DNA from: an uncultured Flavobacteriales bacterium
Lineage (GTDB): Bacteria > Bacteroidota > Bacteroidia > Flavobacteriales_D > Crocinitomicaceae
Reading direction: 5' to 3'
Length of the DNA stretch: 64,000 nucleotides
NCBI GenBank assembly: GCA_913056215.1
Contig: CAJXMN010000003.1
Location: 1 to 64,000, forward strand
The notes beneath the pieces were generated by a model, which was not told where the DNA came from, made no database searches, and worked only from the letters and a program-made list of their open reading frames with translations. Below are positions 54,646 through 63,224 of this stretch, piece after piece; position 1 is the stretch's first letter; each line of letters opens with the position of its first letter. The position numbers and the translations under genes are program-made.

Positions 54646-55587
54646 TTACAGCTTGTCTCCTCGTGCCTTCCGTTTGCGTTGAATATAAGAAGAGCGTGAG
54701 ATGAGGTATACGCCCAAGAAGATCATTAACATGTAAACCGCTTTTTCAATGGTGATTGCTCCCACATAATCTGCCGTCCATCCAAAGTAAGTGAAAACAA
54801 CCGTAAAAACCATGACCAGCATGGGTTGTGTGTAAATATAGCTACCACTGACACTGGGAGAAACATGTTTGAGCGCAAAAACATTGAGCAGGTAGGTAAA
54901 GAACGTTGCTCCAAACACAACAAATGCTATTTTCCACCAAATAACCGCTGGAAAAACACTAAATTCAGCTGCACTTATGTCTGACCATACTTCTGGGTAA
55001 CAAGAAATAAAGACTATACCGAATAAGAAATTATAGGTAATTACGGTAATTGGCCTGTATTTGTTCATTAATGGTTTAGCGATAATTAGGTAAATACTGA
55101 AAGAGAGGGCGTTGATAAAAATGAACAGGTCACCGAGGGGCGAGTCAAAACCGGGCTGTTTACCAAATGTTGTCAAGGCAATGGCACCAACAGCTCCTAT
55201 AAAAACACCTATGGCCTTCAATAATGTAATTTTTTCCTTCCGGATAAAATAGGAAAGGATAACGACTAAAATAGGTGCCGAAGTCATAATAATTCCTACG
55301 TTGATGGGGGAAGTTATTTCAAGACCATTAAAAAAAAATAACTGATTAACAGCCACACCAAAAAAACCCGTTATCGCCAGCCGGGGAAGATCCCGAACAG
55401 CTACTCTTTCTCTGATAAACAATAAGAAAATTGTGATAAAAAGTACCGTTGTGGTTAATGCTCTTAAAAAGATAAAAGCATTTGGTCCTAGATACTTGGG
55501 CATAACACCTTTTGCAAGAAGGTGATTTGCTCCATAAAGCATGTTCAGAGCGAAAAGCGCAAAGTGTGCGAGTATTGTCTTATTCAT
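54646..55587 (-). CDS. EamA/DMT family transporter
   Basis: This 313-residue inner-membrane protein has ten hydrophobic segments in two EamA repeats (about 8-140 and 150-295). The conserved P-x-F-hydrophobic and SAPILVVILSYFIRKEK blocks of the drug/metabolite exporter superfamily are visible. A basic C-terminus (RKRKARG) is predicted cytoplasmic. The substrate is unknown. It overlaps the ArsC-like gene upstream by 8 bases. Confidence 0.88.
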   Translation of the reverse strand: MNKTILAHFALFALNMLYGANHLLAKGVMPKYLGPNAFIFLRALTTTVLFITIFLLFIRERVAVRDLPRLAITGFFGVAVNQLFFFNGLEITSPINVGIIMTSAPILVVILSYFIRKEKITLLKAIGVFIGAVGAIALTTFGKQPGFDSPLGDLFIFINALSFSIYLIIAKPLMNKYRPITVITYNFLFGIVFISCYPEVWSDISAAEFSVFPAVIWWKIAFVVFGATFFTYLLNVFALKHVSPSVSGSYIYTQPMLVMVFTVVFTYFGWTADYVGAITIEKAVYMLMIFLGVYLISRSSYIQRKRKARGDKL

Positions 55588-55942
55588 GAAGCGATGCGTA
55601 AGCCTCTTTAGCTGCTTCTATCGTTTTTTTGGCATTACCAACAAACACCTGATCGTCAAAAATAATGAATGGTCGTTTAAGAAATGTATACTCTTCAAGC
55701 ATATATTTTTTGTAATCGCTTTCAGACAAATCCATTTCGTTAAGCCCCATGGATCGATATTTCATGGCACGTTTACTAAACATTTTTTCATAAGAGCCGA
55801 CTTTCTCTTTGATAAAGTCGAGTGTCTTTTCATCAATGTTATTCTGTTTAATGTCTTGAAGATCAACATCATCAGAGATATTGAGCTCTTTTAATATTCG
55901 CTGGTTTGTATTACAGCTTGATAAATGAAAGATCTTTCTCAT
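55580..55942 (-). CDS. ArsC/Spx-like thioredoxin-fold protein
   Basis: This 120-residue protein belongs to the arsenate-reductase/Spx/YffB family, with C10 in SSCNTNQR and the late block FLKRPFIIFDDQVFVGN. The second cysteine of the usual CxxC is Asn here, so a single-cysteine mechanism or no reductase activity is likely. It is translationally coupled to the EamA transporter and lies just downstream of fbp. Confidence 0.8.
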   Translation of the reverse strand: MRKIFHLSSCNTNQRILKELNISDDVDLQDIKQNNIDEKTLDFIKEKVGSYEKMFSKRAMKYRSMGLNEMDLSESDYKKYMLEEYTFLKRPFIIFDDQVFVGNAKKTIEAAKEAYASLHE

Positions 55943-55953
55943 GATTCAAATCT

Positions 55954-56970
55954 TTAAACAGTTGCTGGACTCTCTTTTAGACAGCTCATCGCTTTTTCTA
56001 CCATTTGAGATGAGCCCACGAAGTATCCACAACGCTGGTGCAGTTTTTTTGGTTCGATTTCCATAATACGCTGGTGTCCATCTGTAGCAATACCACCTGA
56101 TTGCTCAGCAATAAACGCTAATGGGTTACATTCATATAATAAACGCAGGCGTCCTTCTTTCCAATTATGTGTGGTTGGGTAAATATAGATACCACCTTTT
56201 AATAAGTTTCGGTGAAAATCTGCGACTAAAGAGCCAATATAGCGTCCCGAATAAGGACGGTTTGTAGAAGGATCGTTTTCACGACAATATTGTACGTAAT
56301 CTTTTAAACCTGGGTCACAGCGATCGAGGTTACCTTCATTCATGGAATATGTTTTTCCAGTTTCTGGCATTTTAACATCCGCATGAGAGAGACAAAACTC
56401 TCCGATCGAAGGGTCTAATGTAAATCCATTTACTCCTTTACCAGTGGTATACACTAACATTGCAGAAGATCCATAAAGAACATATCCGGCAGCTACTTGC
56501 TCTGTTCCTTTTTGCAACATATCTTCTTTTGTAGCCAACGTTCCAACTTCAGACTTTCTTCTGTAGATCGAAAAAATAGTTCCAATTGATACGTTTACAT
56601 CAATATTTGATGAACCGTCCAAAGGATCAAAAAGTACGACGTATTTCCCGTTTTTAGCTTCGTCAGAATCAAACGCCACAAAGTCATCATTTTCCTCAGA
56701 GGCAATACCACAGACTTCGCCGCCCGACTTAAAAGCGTTAATAAAAGCATCATCGGCAATAACATCTAATTTTTGCTGTTCTTCACCTTGAACGTTCGTA
56801 GCCCCCTTAGCTCCTAGAATATCGACTAATCCAGCGCGATTTACATCGCGATTCACAATTTTAGAAGCGATTGAAATATCTGTCAATAAACTGGTTAACT
56901 CCCCCGTAGCATAGGGGAAATCCTTTTGCCGCTGCATGATGAATTCATTGAGCGTGGTAATTTTTGCCAT
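55954..56970 (-). CDS. fbp: Fructose-1,6-bisphosphatase class I
   Basis: This 338-residue gluconeogenic enzyme has the metal/phosphate site [17 protein letters not shown] at about 113-129, the EENDD region, and [19 protein letters not shown] with the catalytic arginine/lysine later. Length is normal. It stands ahead of the ArsC-like gene by 11 bases. Confidence 0.95.
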   Translation of the reverse strand: MAKITTLNEFIMQRQKDFPYATGELTSLLTDISIASKIVNRDVNRAGLVDILGAKGATNVQGEEQQKLDVIADDAFINAFKSGGEVCGIASEENDDFVAFDSDEAKNGKYVVLFDPLDGSSNIDVNVSIGTIFSIYRRKSEVGTLATKEDMLQKGTEQVAAGYVLYGSSAMLVYTTGKGVNGFTLDPSIGEFCLSHADVKMPETGKTYSMNEGNLDRCDPGLKDYVQYCRENDPSTNRPYSGRYIGSLVADFHRNLLKGGIYIYPTTHNWKEGRLRLLYECNPLAFIAEQSGGIATDGHQRIMEIEPKKLHQRCGYFVGSSQMVEKAMSCLKESPATV

Positions 56971-57201
56971 GTCTACAAATTTTCTACAAATATCGTGATT
57001 TGTTACGACATGCCCGTCAAGGAAACGAATTTATGTAATGGGAAAATGTAAAAGCAGAAGTCGTCGTTTCCCGCAACAGCAAATTGAATTCAACAACACT
57101 GGAAATGATAGCACAAAACCAGCGTGGGCAAGTACAAAAATAGGCATTAAAATTCGTGATAGAAAACCATAAAATGAAAGGAAAATTGTATAAAAATAGA
57201 T

Positions 57202-57209
57202 TATTTTTG
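57202..57209 (+). promoter_or_regulatory. Putative -7 promoter element for the Crp/Fnr gene
   Basis: TATTTTTG matches TAnnTTTG and ends 4 bases before the ATG at 57214, which predicts a leaderless transcript. Confidence 0.4.
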
Positions 57210-57213
57210 AAGT

Positions 57214-57864
57214 ATGAAAGCATTGGATAAATTTAGAGTCATTTTTGAACCAAAGTTGTTGGAAGAATTTGAAGAGAAAGCAACAGAAGTTTCTGTCAAA
57301 GCAGGTGATACTATTTTAGATTATGGACAGATCGTCAGAAGTATGCCGATTATTGCTTCAGGAACTGTGAAAGTATCACGACGCGATGAAGATGGCAAGG
57401 AAATACTCCTGTATTATGTGAATGCTCAGGAGAGTTGCGCAATGACTTTTACTTGCTGTATGGAACAGTTTCCAAGTGAAATCAAGGCTGTGGCAGAAGA
57501 TGATGTGGAAATGCTAACCGTACCCATCACCGTTATGGATCAGTGGTTGCAAAAATATACGACGTGGAAAAGTTTTGTGATGGGAACGATTCGCAACCGA
57601 TTTAATGAAATGTTGCATACAATTGATCAAATAGCCTTTCAGAAGCTGGATGAACGACTCAACTATTACTTGCAGCAAAAAGTAAAACATACGGGGTCGC
57701 GATTATTGAACCTTTCGCATGAACAAATAGCAACTGATTTAGCGACTTCACGTGTCGTTATTTCGCGGTTGTTGAAAAAAATGGAAAATGACGAATTGCT
57801 GTTGCTTTATAGAAATCAGATAAAACTGTTGAGCGCTTTTGAAATAGAAGAAACACACTCTTAA
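57214..57864 (+). CDS. Crp/Fnr family transcriptional regulator
   Basis: This 216-residue regulator has a cyclic-nucleotide-binding-fold sensor (about 15-125) and a C-terminal HTH (about 155-195; LSHEQIATDLATSRVVISRLL). The sensor has the Cys-rich ESCAMTFTCCM block typical of one Bacteroidota branch and lacks a clear phosphate-binding-cassette arginine, so the ligand may not be cAMP. It heads a compact operon with an ABC exporter and a Ppx/GppA phosphatase. Confidence 0.88.
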   Translation: MKALDKFRVIFEPKLLEEFEEKATEVSVKAGDTILDYGQIVRSMPIIASGTVKVSRRDEDGKEILLYYVNAQESCAMTFTCCMEQFPSEIKAVAEDDVEMLTVPITVMDQWLQKYTTWKSFVMGTIRNRFNEMLHTIDQIAFQKLDERLNYYLQQKVKHTGSRLLNLSHEQIATDLATSRVVISRLLKKMENDELLLLYRNQIKLLSAFEIEETHS

Positions 57865-57866
57865 AA

Positions 57867-58796
57867 ATGTTAGAAGTCAACGAAATTTCGAAAAATTTTC
57901 AACGACAGAAGGTCTTGAGCGATATTTCGTTTTACGCCCGCGAAGGTGAGATTTTGGGGTTACTCGGTCCAAATGGTGCTGGTAAAACCACACTCATGCG
58001 CATTCTTAATCAAATTGTGAAACCTACGCGAGGGCACATTTCGTTTGGTGAAGAATTACTCAGCGAAAAACACATTTCGAAAATTGGTTATTTACCTGAA
58101 GAAAGAGGGCTATACAAAACGATGGCTGTAGAAGAACATCTTGTTTTTTTAGGGCGCCTCCGAGGTTTGAACAAGAAAGCTGCGATTCAACAAACGCAAC
58201 ACTGGCTTGAAAAGCTAGGTATTCTTTCGTGGAAGCACAAAAGAATTGAAGAGCTATCAAAAGGAATGGCTCAGAAAGTCCAATTCATTGCTGCAGTGCT
58301 TCATGAACCTGATTTATTAATTTTAGATGAACCGTTTAGTGGTTTTGACCCTGTCAATCTCAGGGTGATGCGTCATGAAATAGAACACTTTAAAAATGAA
58401 GGAAAAGCAATCATTATCTCGACGCATAACATGAACAGTGTAGAAGAATTGTGCGATCGCGTTTTATTGATCAACAAAGGGGAAAAAGTACTTGAAGGAA
58501 ATGTTCTAGAACTTCAGGAGGCACAGACAGAGTTGCTTTTTGCAGTCACTTTTCAAGGAAACATGTTAGCTTTTGCAAATGCCCTATGGGTCGGTTTTGA
58601 AATTACAGAAAAAAAAGAAGTTTCAGAAGGAATATATGAGGTCACGTTACAAATGCGCCATGACAACGATATCAATAATTTACTTCAAACAATCATGAAT
58701 GTTGTGAAAATTATAGAAGTAACAACAGTTAAACCCAGTATGGAAGCCATATTTACAGCGCATGTAGAACCCCAAAAAGAGGAGCGAAGTGAGTAA
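57867..58796 (+). CDS. ABC-2 type exporter, ATP-binding subunit
   Basis: This 309-residue ATPase has Walker A GPNGAGKT at 34-41, the signature LSKGMAQK at about 131-138 and Walker B LLILDEPF at about 150-157. A C-terminal DUF4162-like extension follows (about 225-309). It starts 2 bases after the regulator's stop and overlaps the permease gene by 8 bases. It resembles the NatA (sodium-export) class. Confidence 0.93.
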   Translation: MLEVNEISKNFQRQKVLSDISFYAREGEILGLLGPNGAGKTTLMRILNQIVKPTRGHISFGEELLSEKHISKIGYLPEERGLYKTMAVEEHLVFLGRLRGLNKKAAIQQTQHWLEKLGILSWKHKRIEELSKGMAQKVQFIAAVLHEPDLLILDEPFSGFDPVNLRVMRHEIEHFKNEGKAIIISTHNMNSVEELCDRVLLINKGEKVLEGNVLELQEAQTELLFAVTFQGNMLAFANALWVGFEITEKKEVSEGIYEVTLQMRHDNDINNLLQTIMNVVKIIEVTTVKPSMEAIFTAHVEPQKEERSE

Positions 58797-60102
58797 AACT
58801 GCGATTATAACATTTAGGGAACTGAAAGAACGTTTATCATCGCGCTCGTTTATAGGAATGACCGTTCTTGGGCCACTAGTAGTGTTGGCGGTCATCTATT
58901 TGTTCTTATCCATGACAGCAACGGAAAAATCGACCTGGAACGTCTTGATCATGGATAAAAATGAACTGTTTGAGAATAAGCTACAACCTAAAGAAGATCC
59001 ATTGTTCGCTGTAGATTTTATTAATGCTTTTGTAGATTACGACGAATTTGCTCAAAACCCACAGTTTGAAGATTATGATTTGAGTGTCTGGATCAATGAA
59101 AAGGTTGTTTCTAATAAAAACGTCATTGTTTCCTACCGGGAAAAACCGTCCGAACATGTCCAGCGGAGGCTGCAGTACATTGTTGAGCGAAGATTGGAGG
59201 AAATAATGGTCCAGGAGTTTACTGATTTAAAGCTACAAGAATTCCGCGCTGTAAAACAGCCGCTGCAATTTACATTGAAAGATGCAAACGACCCTAAAAA
59301 TAAGAAGGCTACGCAAAATGGGTGGGTAGGTTTTTCTTTTGGAAGCCTGATAGTGTTGTTTTTACTAACGTTTGGAATGACAATTTTACGCGGTGTTGCA
59401 CGAGAAAAATCGAATCGAATTGTGGAATTATTACTCGCAAGCGTTAACCCACGACAACTTTTGACTGGAAAAGTTTTCGGAATTGGTATCGCCGCAATTA
59501 TTCAGTTTACAATCTGGTCGTTCATTATTGCTGTAGGGCTTTGGGTCATGAGAACGACACTTTTTCCAGACCTTAGTGATGCTTCTTTAGTTGCTGAAGC
59601 GGCACGCCAGGGAGTGAGTGAGGTGGACGTTTATGCGAATCAAAGCCCTTTTGTCGAACTCCTTTTTGATCAGATTCAATATACGAATATGATTGTGTTT
59701 TTCGTGTTGTTTTTTCTAGGAGGCTACCTTTTTTATGGCGCGTTCTTTGCCATGATAGGTGCGAGTGTTGGATCTGAATCGGACGGTCAGCAATTTGTCA
59801 TTCCCATGGTTTTCCTTTTGTTGCTGGCACTAGCCAGTGGTTATTATGCGGTGTTGTTTCCAGGAAGTACAGCGGTTGAAATACTCAGTTTTGTACCATT
59901 CACTTCTCCTGTGGTATTGATGGTTGACTTGGCATATGGCTTTGGAGAAGGAGAATCCTGGAAACTTTATTTTTCGCTATTTTTGCTTCTATTGTCCGCG
60001 CTGGGAGTTTTTGCACTTGCTGCTAGGATTTACAAAAACGGGTTGCTCCATTTTGGGCACCGTTTGCGTCTTGGACAAATTATGAGGTGGTTAAAAAATT
60101 AA
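58789..60102 (+). CDS. ABC-2 type exporter, permease subunit (NatB-like)
   Basis: This 437-residue permease starts at GTG 58789. It has one N-terminal membrane span (about 19-41), a large extracytoplasmic domain (about 42-180) and about five to six C-terminal spans (about 185-420). The block between the first and second C-terminal spans (GVAREKSNRIVELLLASVNP) is characteristic of NatB-like proteins. It pairs with the preceding ATPase. Confidence 0.9.
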   Translation: MSKTAIITFRELKERLSSRSFIGMTVLGPLVVLAVIYLFLSMTATEKSTWNVLIMDKNELFENKLQPKEDPLFAVDFINAFVDYDEFAQNPQFEDYDLSVWINEKVVSNKNVIVSYREKPSEHVQRRLQYIVERRLEEIMVQEFTDLKLQEFRAVKQPLQFTLKDANDPKNKKATQNGWVGFSFGSLIVLFLLTFGMTILRGVAREKSNRIVELLLASVNPRQLLTGKVFGIGIAAIIQFTIWSFIIAVGLWVMRTTLFPDLSDASLVAEAARQGVSEVDVYANQSPFVELLFDQIQYTNMIVFFVLFFLGGYLFYGAFFAMIGASVGSESDGQQFVIPMVFLLLLALASGYYAVLFPGSTAVEILSFVPFTSPVVLMVDLAYGFGEGESWKLYFSLFLLLLSALGVFALAARIYKNGLLHFGHRLRLGQIMRWLKN

Positions 60103-60103
60103 T

Positions 60104-61009
60104 ATGCGCACTGCTGTACTTGACCTGGGCACCAATACGTTTGATTTGATTATTGTTGAGCATGATCAAGCAAGAGGTCGTTTTAAAGTGCTCTACACCG
60201 ATAAGTCCTTTGTACACCTTGGTGAACGAGGAAGTACAATGAATCAGATAACACTCGCGGCGAAAAAAAGAGCTTTTTTCGCCCTTGAACACTTTTTACA
60301 GGCTTGTTTCGATTATCATGTTAACATCGAGCATATTCGTGCTTTTGGAACATCTGCTTTACGAGATGCTGAAAATCGCGCTGAAATAAAAGCAGAGTTA
60401 AAGCAAAAGCTGGGAATTGACATCATGATTATTCGAGGAGATCAAGAAGCGCAATGGGTTTATGAGGGAATTAAAGGCATCCATCCGTTTCAACAAAAGT
60501 CTTGTATCATGGATATTGGCGGTGGAAGTACTGAATTTATTTTTGCGGATCAACAGGGTGTAAGCTATAAAGAAAGTCTAGATATTGGTGTTTCGAGGAT
60601 ATTGCAATTGTTTGACTCACCAGGAAAACTAAACAAAGAAAAGCAGGAACAAATGATCCAGTTTATGGAGCAGGCATCGCCTCAAGTTTTCGAAAGTCGC
60701 CAAACGAGGGTTCTTATCGGTGCCGCTGGGAGTTTTGAAACATATTACCAGTTGATCACAAAATCTGCTTCCTATGATACGTTTAAAACTCATGAACTAC
60801 CAATTAATGCATTAAAACATACCTTAAACCAATTGATTGCTAGCAGTTTTGAAGAGCGTTGCGACAATTTTTGGATCCCCAATTACAGAAGGAAAATGAT
60901 ACACATTGCAGCACTTCAGACTAAGTGGGTCCTTGAACGTCTGGATATTAAGCAGTGTTACTTTTCACCAGCGGCCTTAAAAGAAGGTGTTTTATTTGCT
61001 CAAAAATAG
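60104..61009 (+). CDS. Ppx/GppA family phosphatase, short form
   Basis: This 301-residue protein of the actin-like fold has N-terminal LDLGTNTFDLIIVE, mid MDIGGGSTEFIF and late GAAGSFETY. It is the two-domain core without the C-terminal HD and helical domains of E. coli Ppx, a form common in Bacteroidota. It may degrade polyphosphate or pppGpp; activity is unassigned. It starts one base after the permease gene ends and converges with metG, with 5 bases between the stops. Confidence 0.88.
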   Translation: MRTAVLDLGTNTFDLIIVEHDQARGRFKVLYTDKSFVHLGERGSTMNQITLAAKKRAFFALEHFLQACFDYHVNIEHIRAFGTSALRDAENRAEIKAELKQKLGIDIMIIRGDQEAQWVYEGIKGIHPFQQKSCIMDIGGGSTEFIFADQQGVSYKESLDIGVSRILQLFDSPGKLNKEKQEQMIQFMEQASPQVFESRQTRVLIGAAGSFETYYQLITKSASYDTFKTHELPINALKHTLNQLIASSFEERCDNFWIPNYRRKMIHIAALQTKWVLERLDIKQCYFSPAALKEGVLFAQK

Positions 61010-61014
61010 AGACG

Positions 61015-63072
61015 TTACCGAATGGTAGCTCCATTTTCTAAATCACATTCTGGACTCATAAAAGTGAGTTTTCCATCTTTGTCTTCTCCCATCAACAGCA
61101 TTCCATTAGATACAACTCCACGAATTTTACGGGGAGGTAAATTCATAAGCACGCTCACTTTTTTACCAATAATATCTTCCGGAGCGAAATGTTGTGCTAT
61201 TCCAGAAACAATAGTTCGCTGATCAAGACCAGTGTCAACGTTCAATTCGAGTAATTTATCTGCTTTTTTTACCTTTTTTGCGCTGAGAATTTCTCCTACG
61301 CGAATATCGAGTTTTAAAAAATCGTCGAACGCAACCGTTTCTTTTTGTGTTTCATGGTTGCTTTCTTCTACTTGTTGGGATGCGCGCAATAAATCCTGCT
61401 CTTTTTCGACAAAAGCATCATCTATCTTTTCGAATAAAATCGAGGGCTTATTCGTATGATGACCTGCAGGAAGGATATCTTTTTTGCCGCATTGTGACCA
61501 ATTGAACGCTTCAAGATCTAGGAAAGTACGCATTTTACGCGCTGTTGAAGGAAGAAAAGGGTCGAGCAAAATGGATAAGTTAGCTGTGATTTGTAGGGCA
61601 ATATTAAGAATTGTTTTAACCCTTTCCTTATCCGTTTTAATGAGTTTCCAGGGCTCTGTTTCGGCTAAATAACGGTTGCCGATGCGTGCCAAACTCATTA
61701 CTTCTCCCTGTGCTTCGCGGATCTTGTAGTTGTAGAGCTTTTCTTCTACTAATGGGGAAACCTCACCAATAGCTTTGATGACACGTTGATCTTCTGGCTC
61801 AACAGTACCTAATTCGGGAACAGCGCCGTCAAAGTACTTATTGGTTAAAACGAGCGCACGATTGACAAAGTTACCGAGAACATCTGCCAATTCATTATTA
61901 ACGCGCGATTGAAAGCCATTCCAGGTAAACTCGCTATCTCTGCTCTCTGGAGCAATCGCTGTTAGAGTGTATTTGAGTTCATCCGTTTTGTTGGGATGGC
62001 GCTCCAGGTATTCGTGTAACCAAACCGCCCAGTTTCGCGATGTGGAGAACTTGTCACCTTCTAAGTTCAAAAACTCCGATGCAGGAACATTTTTGGGCAA
62101 AATAAAATCACCATGTTCTTTCAGGAGAATAGGGAAAATCAATGCGTGAAAAACGATGTTGTCTTTTCCAATAAAATGGACGAGTTCTGTATCGCCAGTC
62201 CAGTAATTTTTCCAGTTTTTTTGTTGTTCTACTGCCCAGGCTTTGGTTGCGGAAATATATCCAATGGGTGCATCTAACCAGACGTAAAGGACTTTCCCTT
62301 CAGCATTTTCTAATGGTACGGGAATCCCCCAGTCCAGATCACGTGTCATGGCTCTTGGTTGTAAACCACCATCAATCCAGCTCATACATTGACCAACCAC
62401 CTGTTTGCGCCATTTCTTGGGGTCATGAATTTGCTTTTCTTCTAGTTTTCCATTTTGAATCCAGTCTTTAAGCCAGTCTTCATGGCGTTCCATGGGAAGA
62501 AACCAATGGGTTGTCTCTCGGAGTACGGGTGCATCACCGCTTAATTTCGAAATGGGTCGAATTAGATCGTTCGGACTTAGAGCACTACCGCATTTTTCAC
62601 ATTGATCACCATAAGCTTCAGCAAAACCACACTTAGGGCATTCGCCCGTAATATAGCGATCGGCTAAAAACTGTTCGTACTTTTCGTCAAAATACTGTTG
62701 GTTGGTTTTTTGAGTGAAAACACCTTTGTTATGTAACGTTTTAAAAAAGTCTTGTGCTGTTTCCCGATGAATAGGTTCAGATGTGCGGTGGAAAATATCG
62801 AAACTAACATCGAATTTTTTGAAAGAGTCCGCTAAGATGGTATAATATTTATCAACGATTTCTTGAGGTGTTACACCTTCCTTTTTAGCGCGCAAAGTAA
62901 TTGCTGCCCCATGTTCGTCACTACCACAAATGAAAGCAACATCATGACCCTTGTGGCGTAAAAACCGAACAAAAATATCAGCAGGCAAATAAACGCCAGC
63001 AACATGCCCCAGATGAAGAGGTCCGTTGGCGTATGGTAATGCGGCAGTAACAGTATATCTTTTCTTATCCAT
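61015..63072 (-). CDS. metG: Methionine--tRNA ligase with C-terminal EMAP-like tRNA-binding domain
   Basis: This 685-residue enzyme has PYANGPLHLGH at 13-23 (HIGH motif), a zinc knuckle CPKC...CEKC (about 141-158) and KFSTSRNWAV (about 340), a variant KMSKS motif common in this branch. An anticodon-binding helical domain is followed by a Trbp111/EMAP-type domain (about 580-685; LDIRVGEILSAKKVKKADKL). Length matches fused MetG. Confidence 0.95.
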   Translation of the reverse strand: MDKKRYTVTAALPYANGPLHLGHVAGVYLPADIFVRFLRHKGHDVAFICGSDEHGAAITLRAKKEGVTPQEIVDKYYTILADSFKKFDVSFDIFHRTSEPIHRETAQDFFKTLHNKGVFTQKTNQQYFDEKYEQFLADRYITGECPKCGFAEAYGDQCEKCGSALSPNDLIRPISKLSGDAPVLRETTHWFLPMERHEDWLKDWIQNGKLEEKQIHDPKKWRKQVVGQCMSWIDGGLQPRAMTRDLDWGIPVPLENAEGKVLYVWLDAPIGYISATKAWAVEQQKNWKNYWTGDTELVHFIGKDNIVFHALIFPILLKEHGDFILPKNVPASEFLNLEGDKFSTSRNWAVWLHEYLERHPNKTDELKYTLTAIAPESRDSEFTWNGFQSRVNNELADVLGNFVNRALVLTNKYFDGAVPELGTVEPEDQRVIKAIGEVSPLVEEKLYNYKIREAQGEVMSLARIGNRYLAETEPWKLIKTDKERVKTILNIALQITANLSILLDPFLPSTARKMRTFLDLEAFNWSQCGKKDILPAGHHTNKPSILFEKIDDAFVEKEQDLLRASQQVEESNHETQKETVAFDDFLKLDIRVGEILSAKKVKKADKLLELNVDTGLDQRTIVSGIAQHFAPEDIIGKKVSVLMNLPPRKIRGVVSNGMLLMGEDKDGKLTFMSPECDLENGATIR

Positions 63073-63224
63073 GCACCTATATTTATCGTGGGGTCAAAGA
63101 TAATGGAAAGGAATGATTGATGAGCAACGATGATTACAATCTTATCATTGAAAAGCAGACCAAGCGAGTTTCCATGGCACGTGTCATAAAGTTTTGGGGT
63201 TTATTGTTCCTAGATCTAGAACCA

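Noticed and set aside
57747-57754. TTCACGTG core resembling parS inside the crp-like gene
   Set aside because: Only the central 8 bases match; the outer arms differ at several positions.
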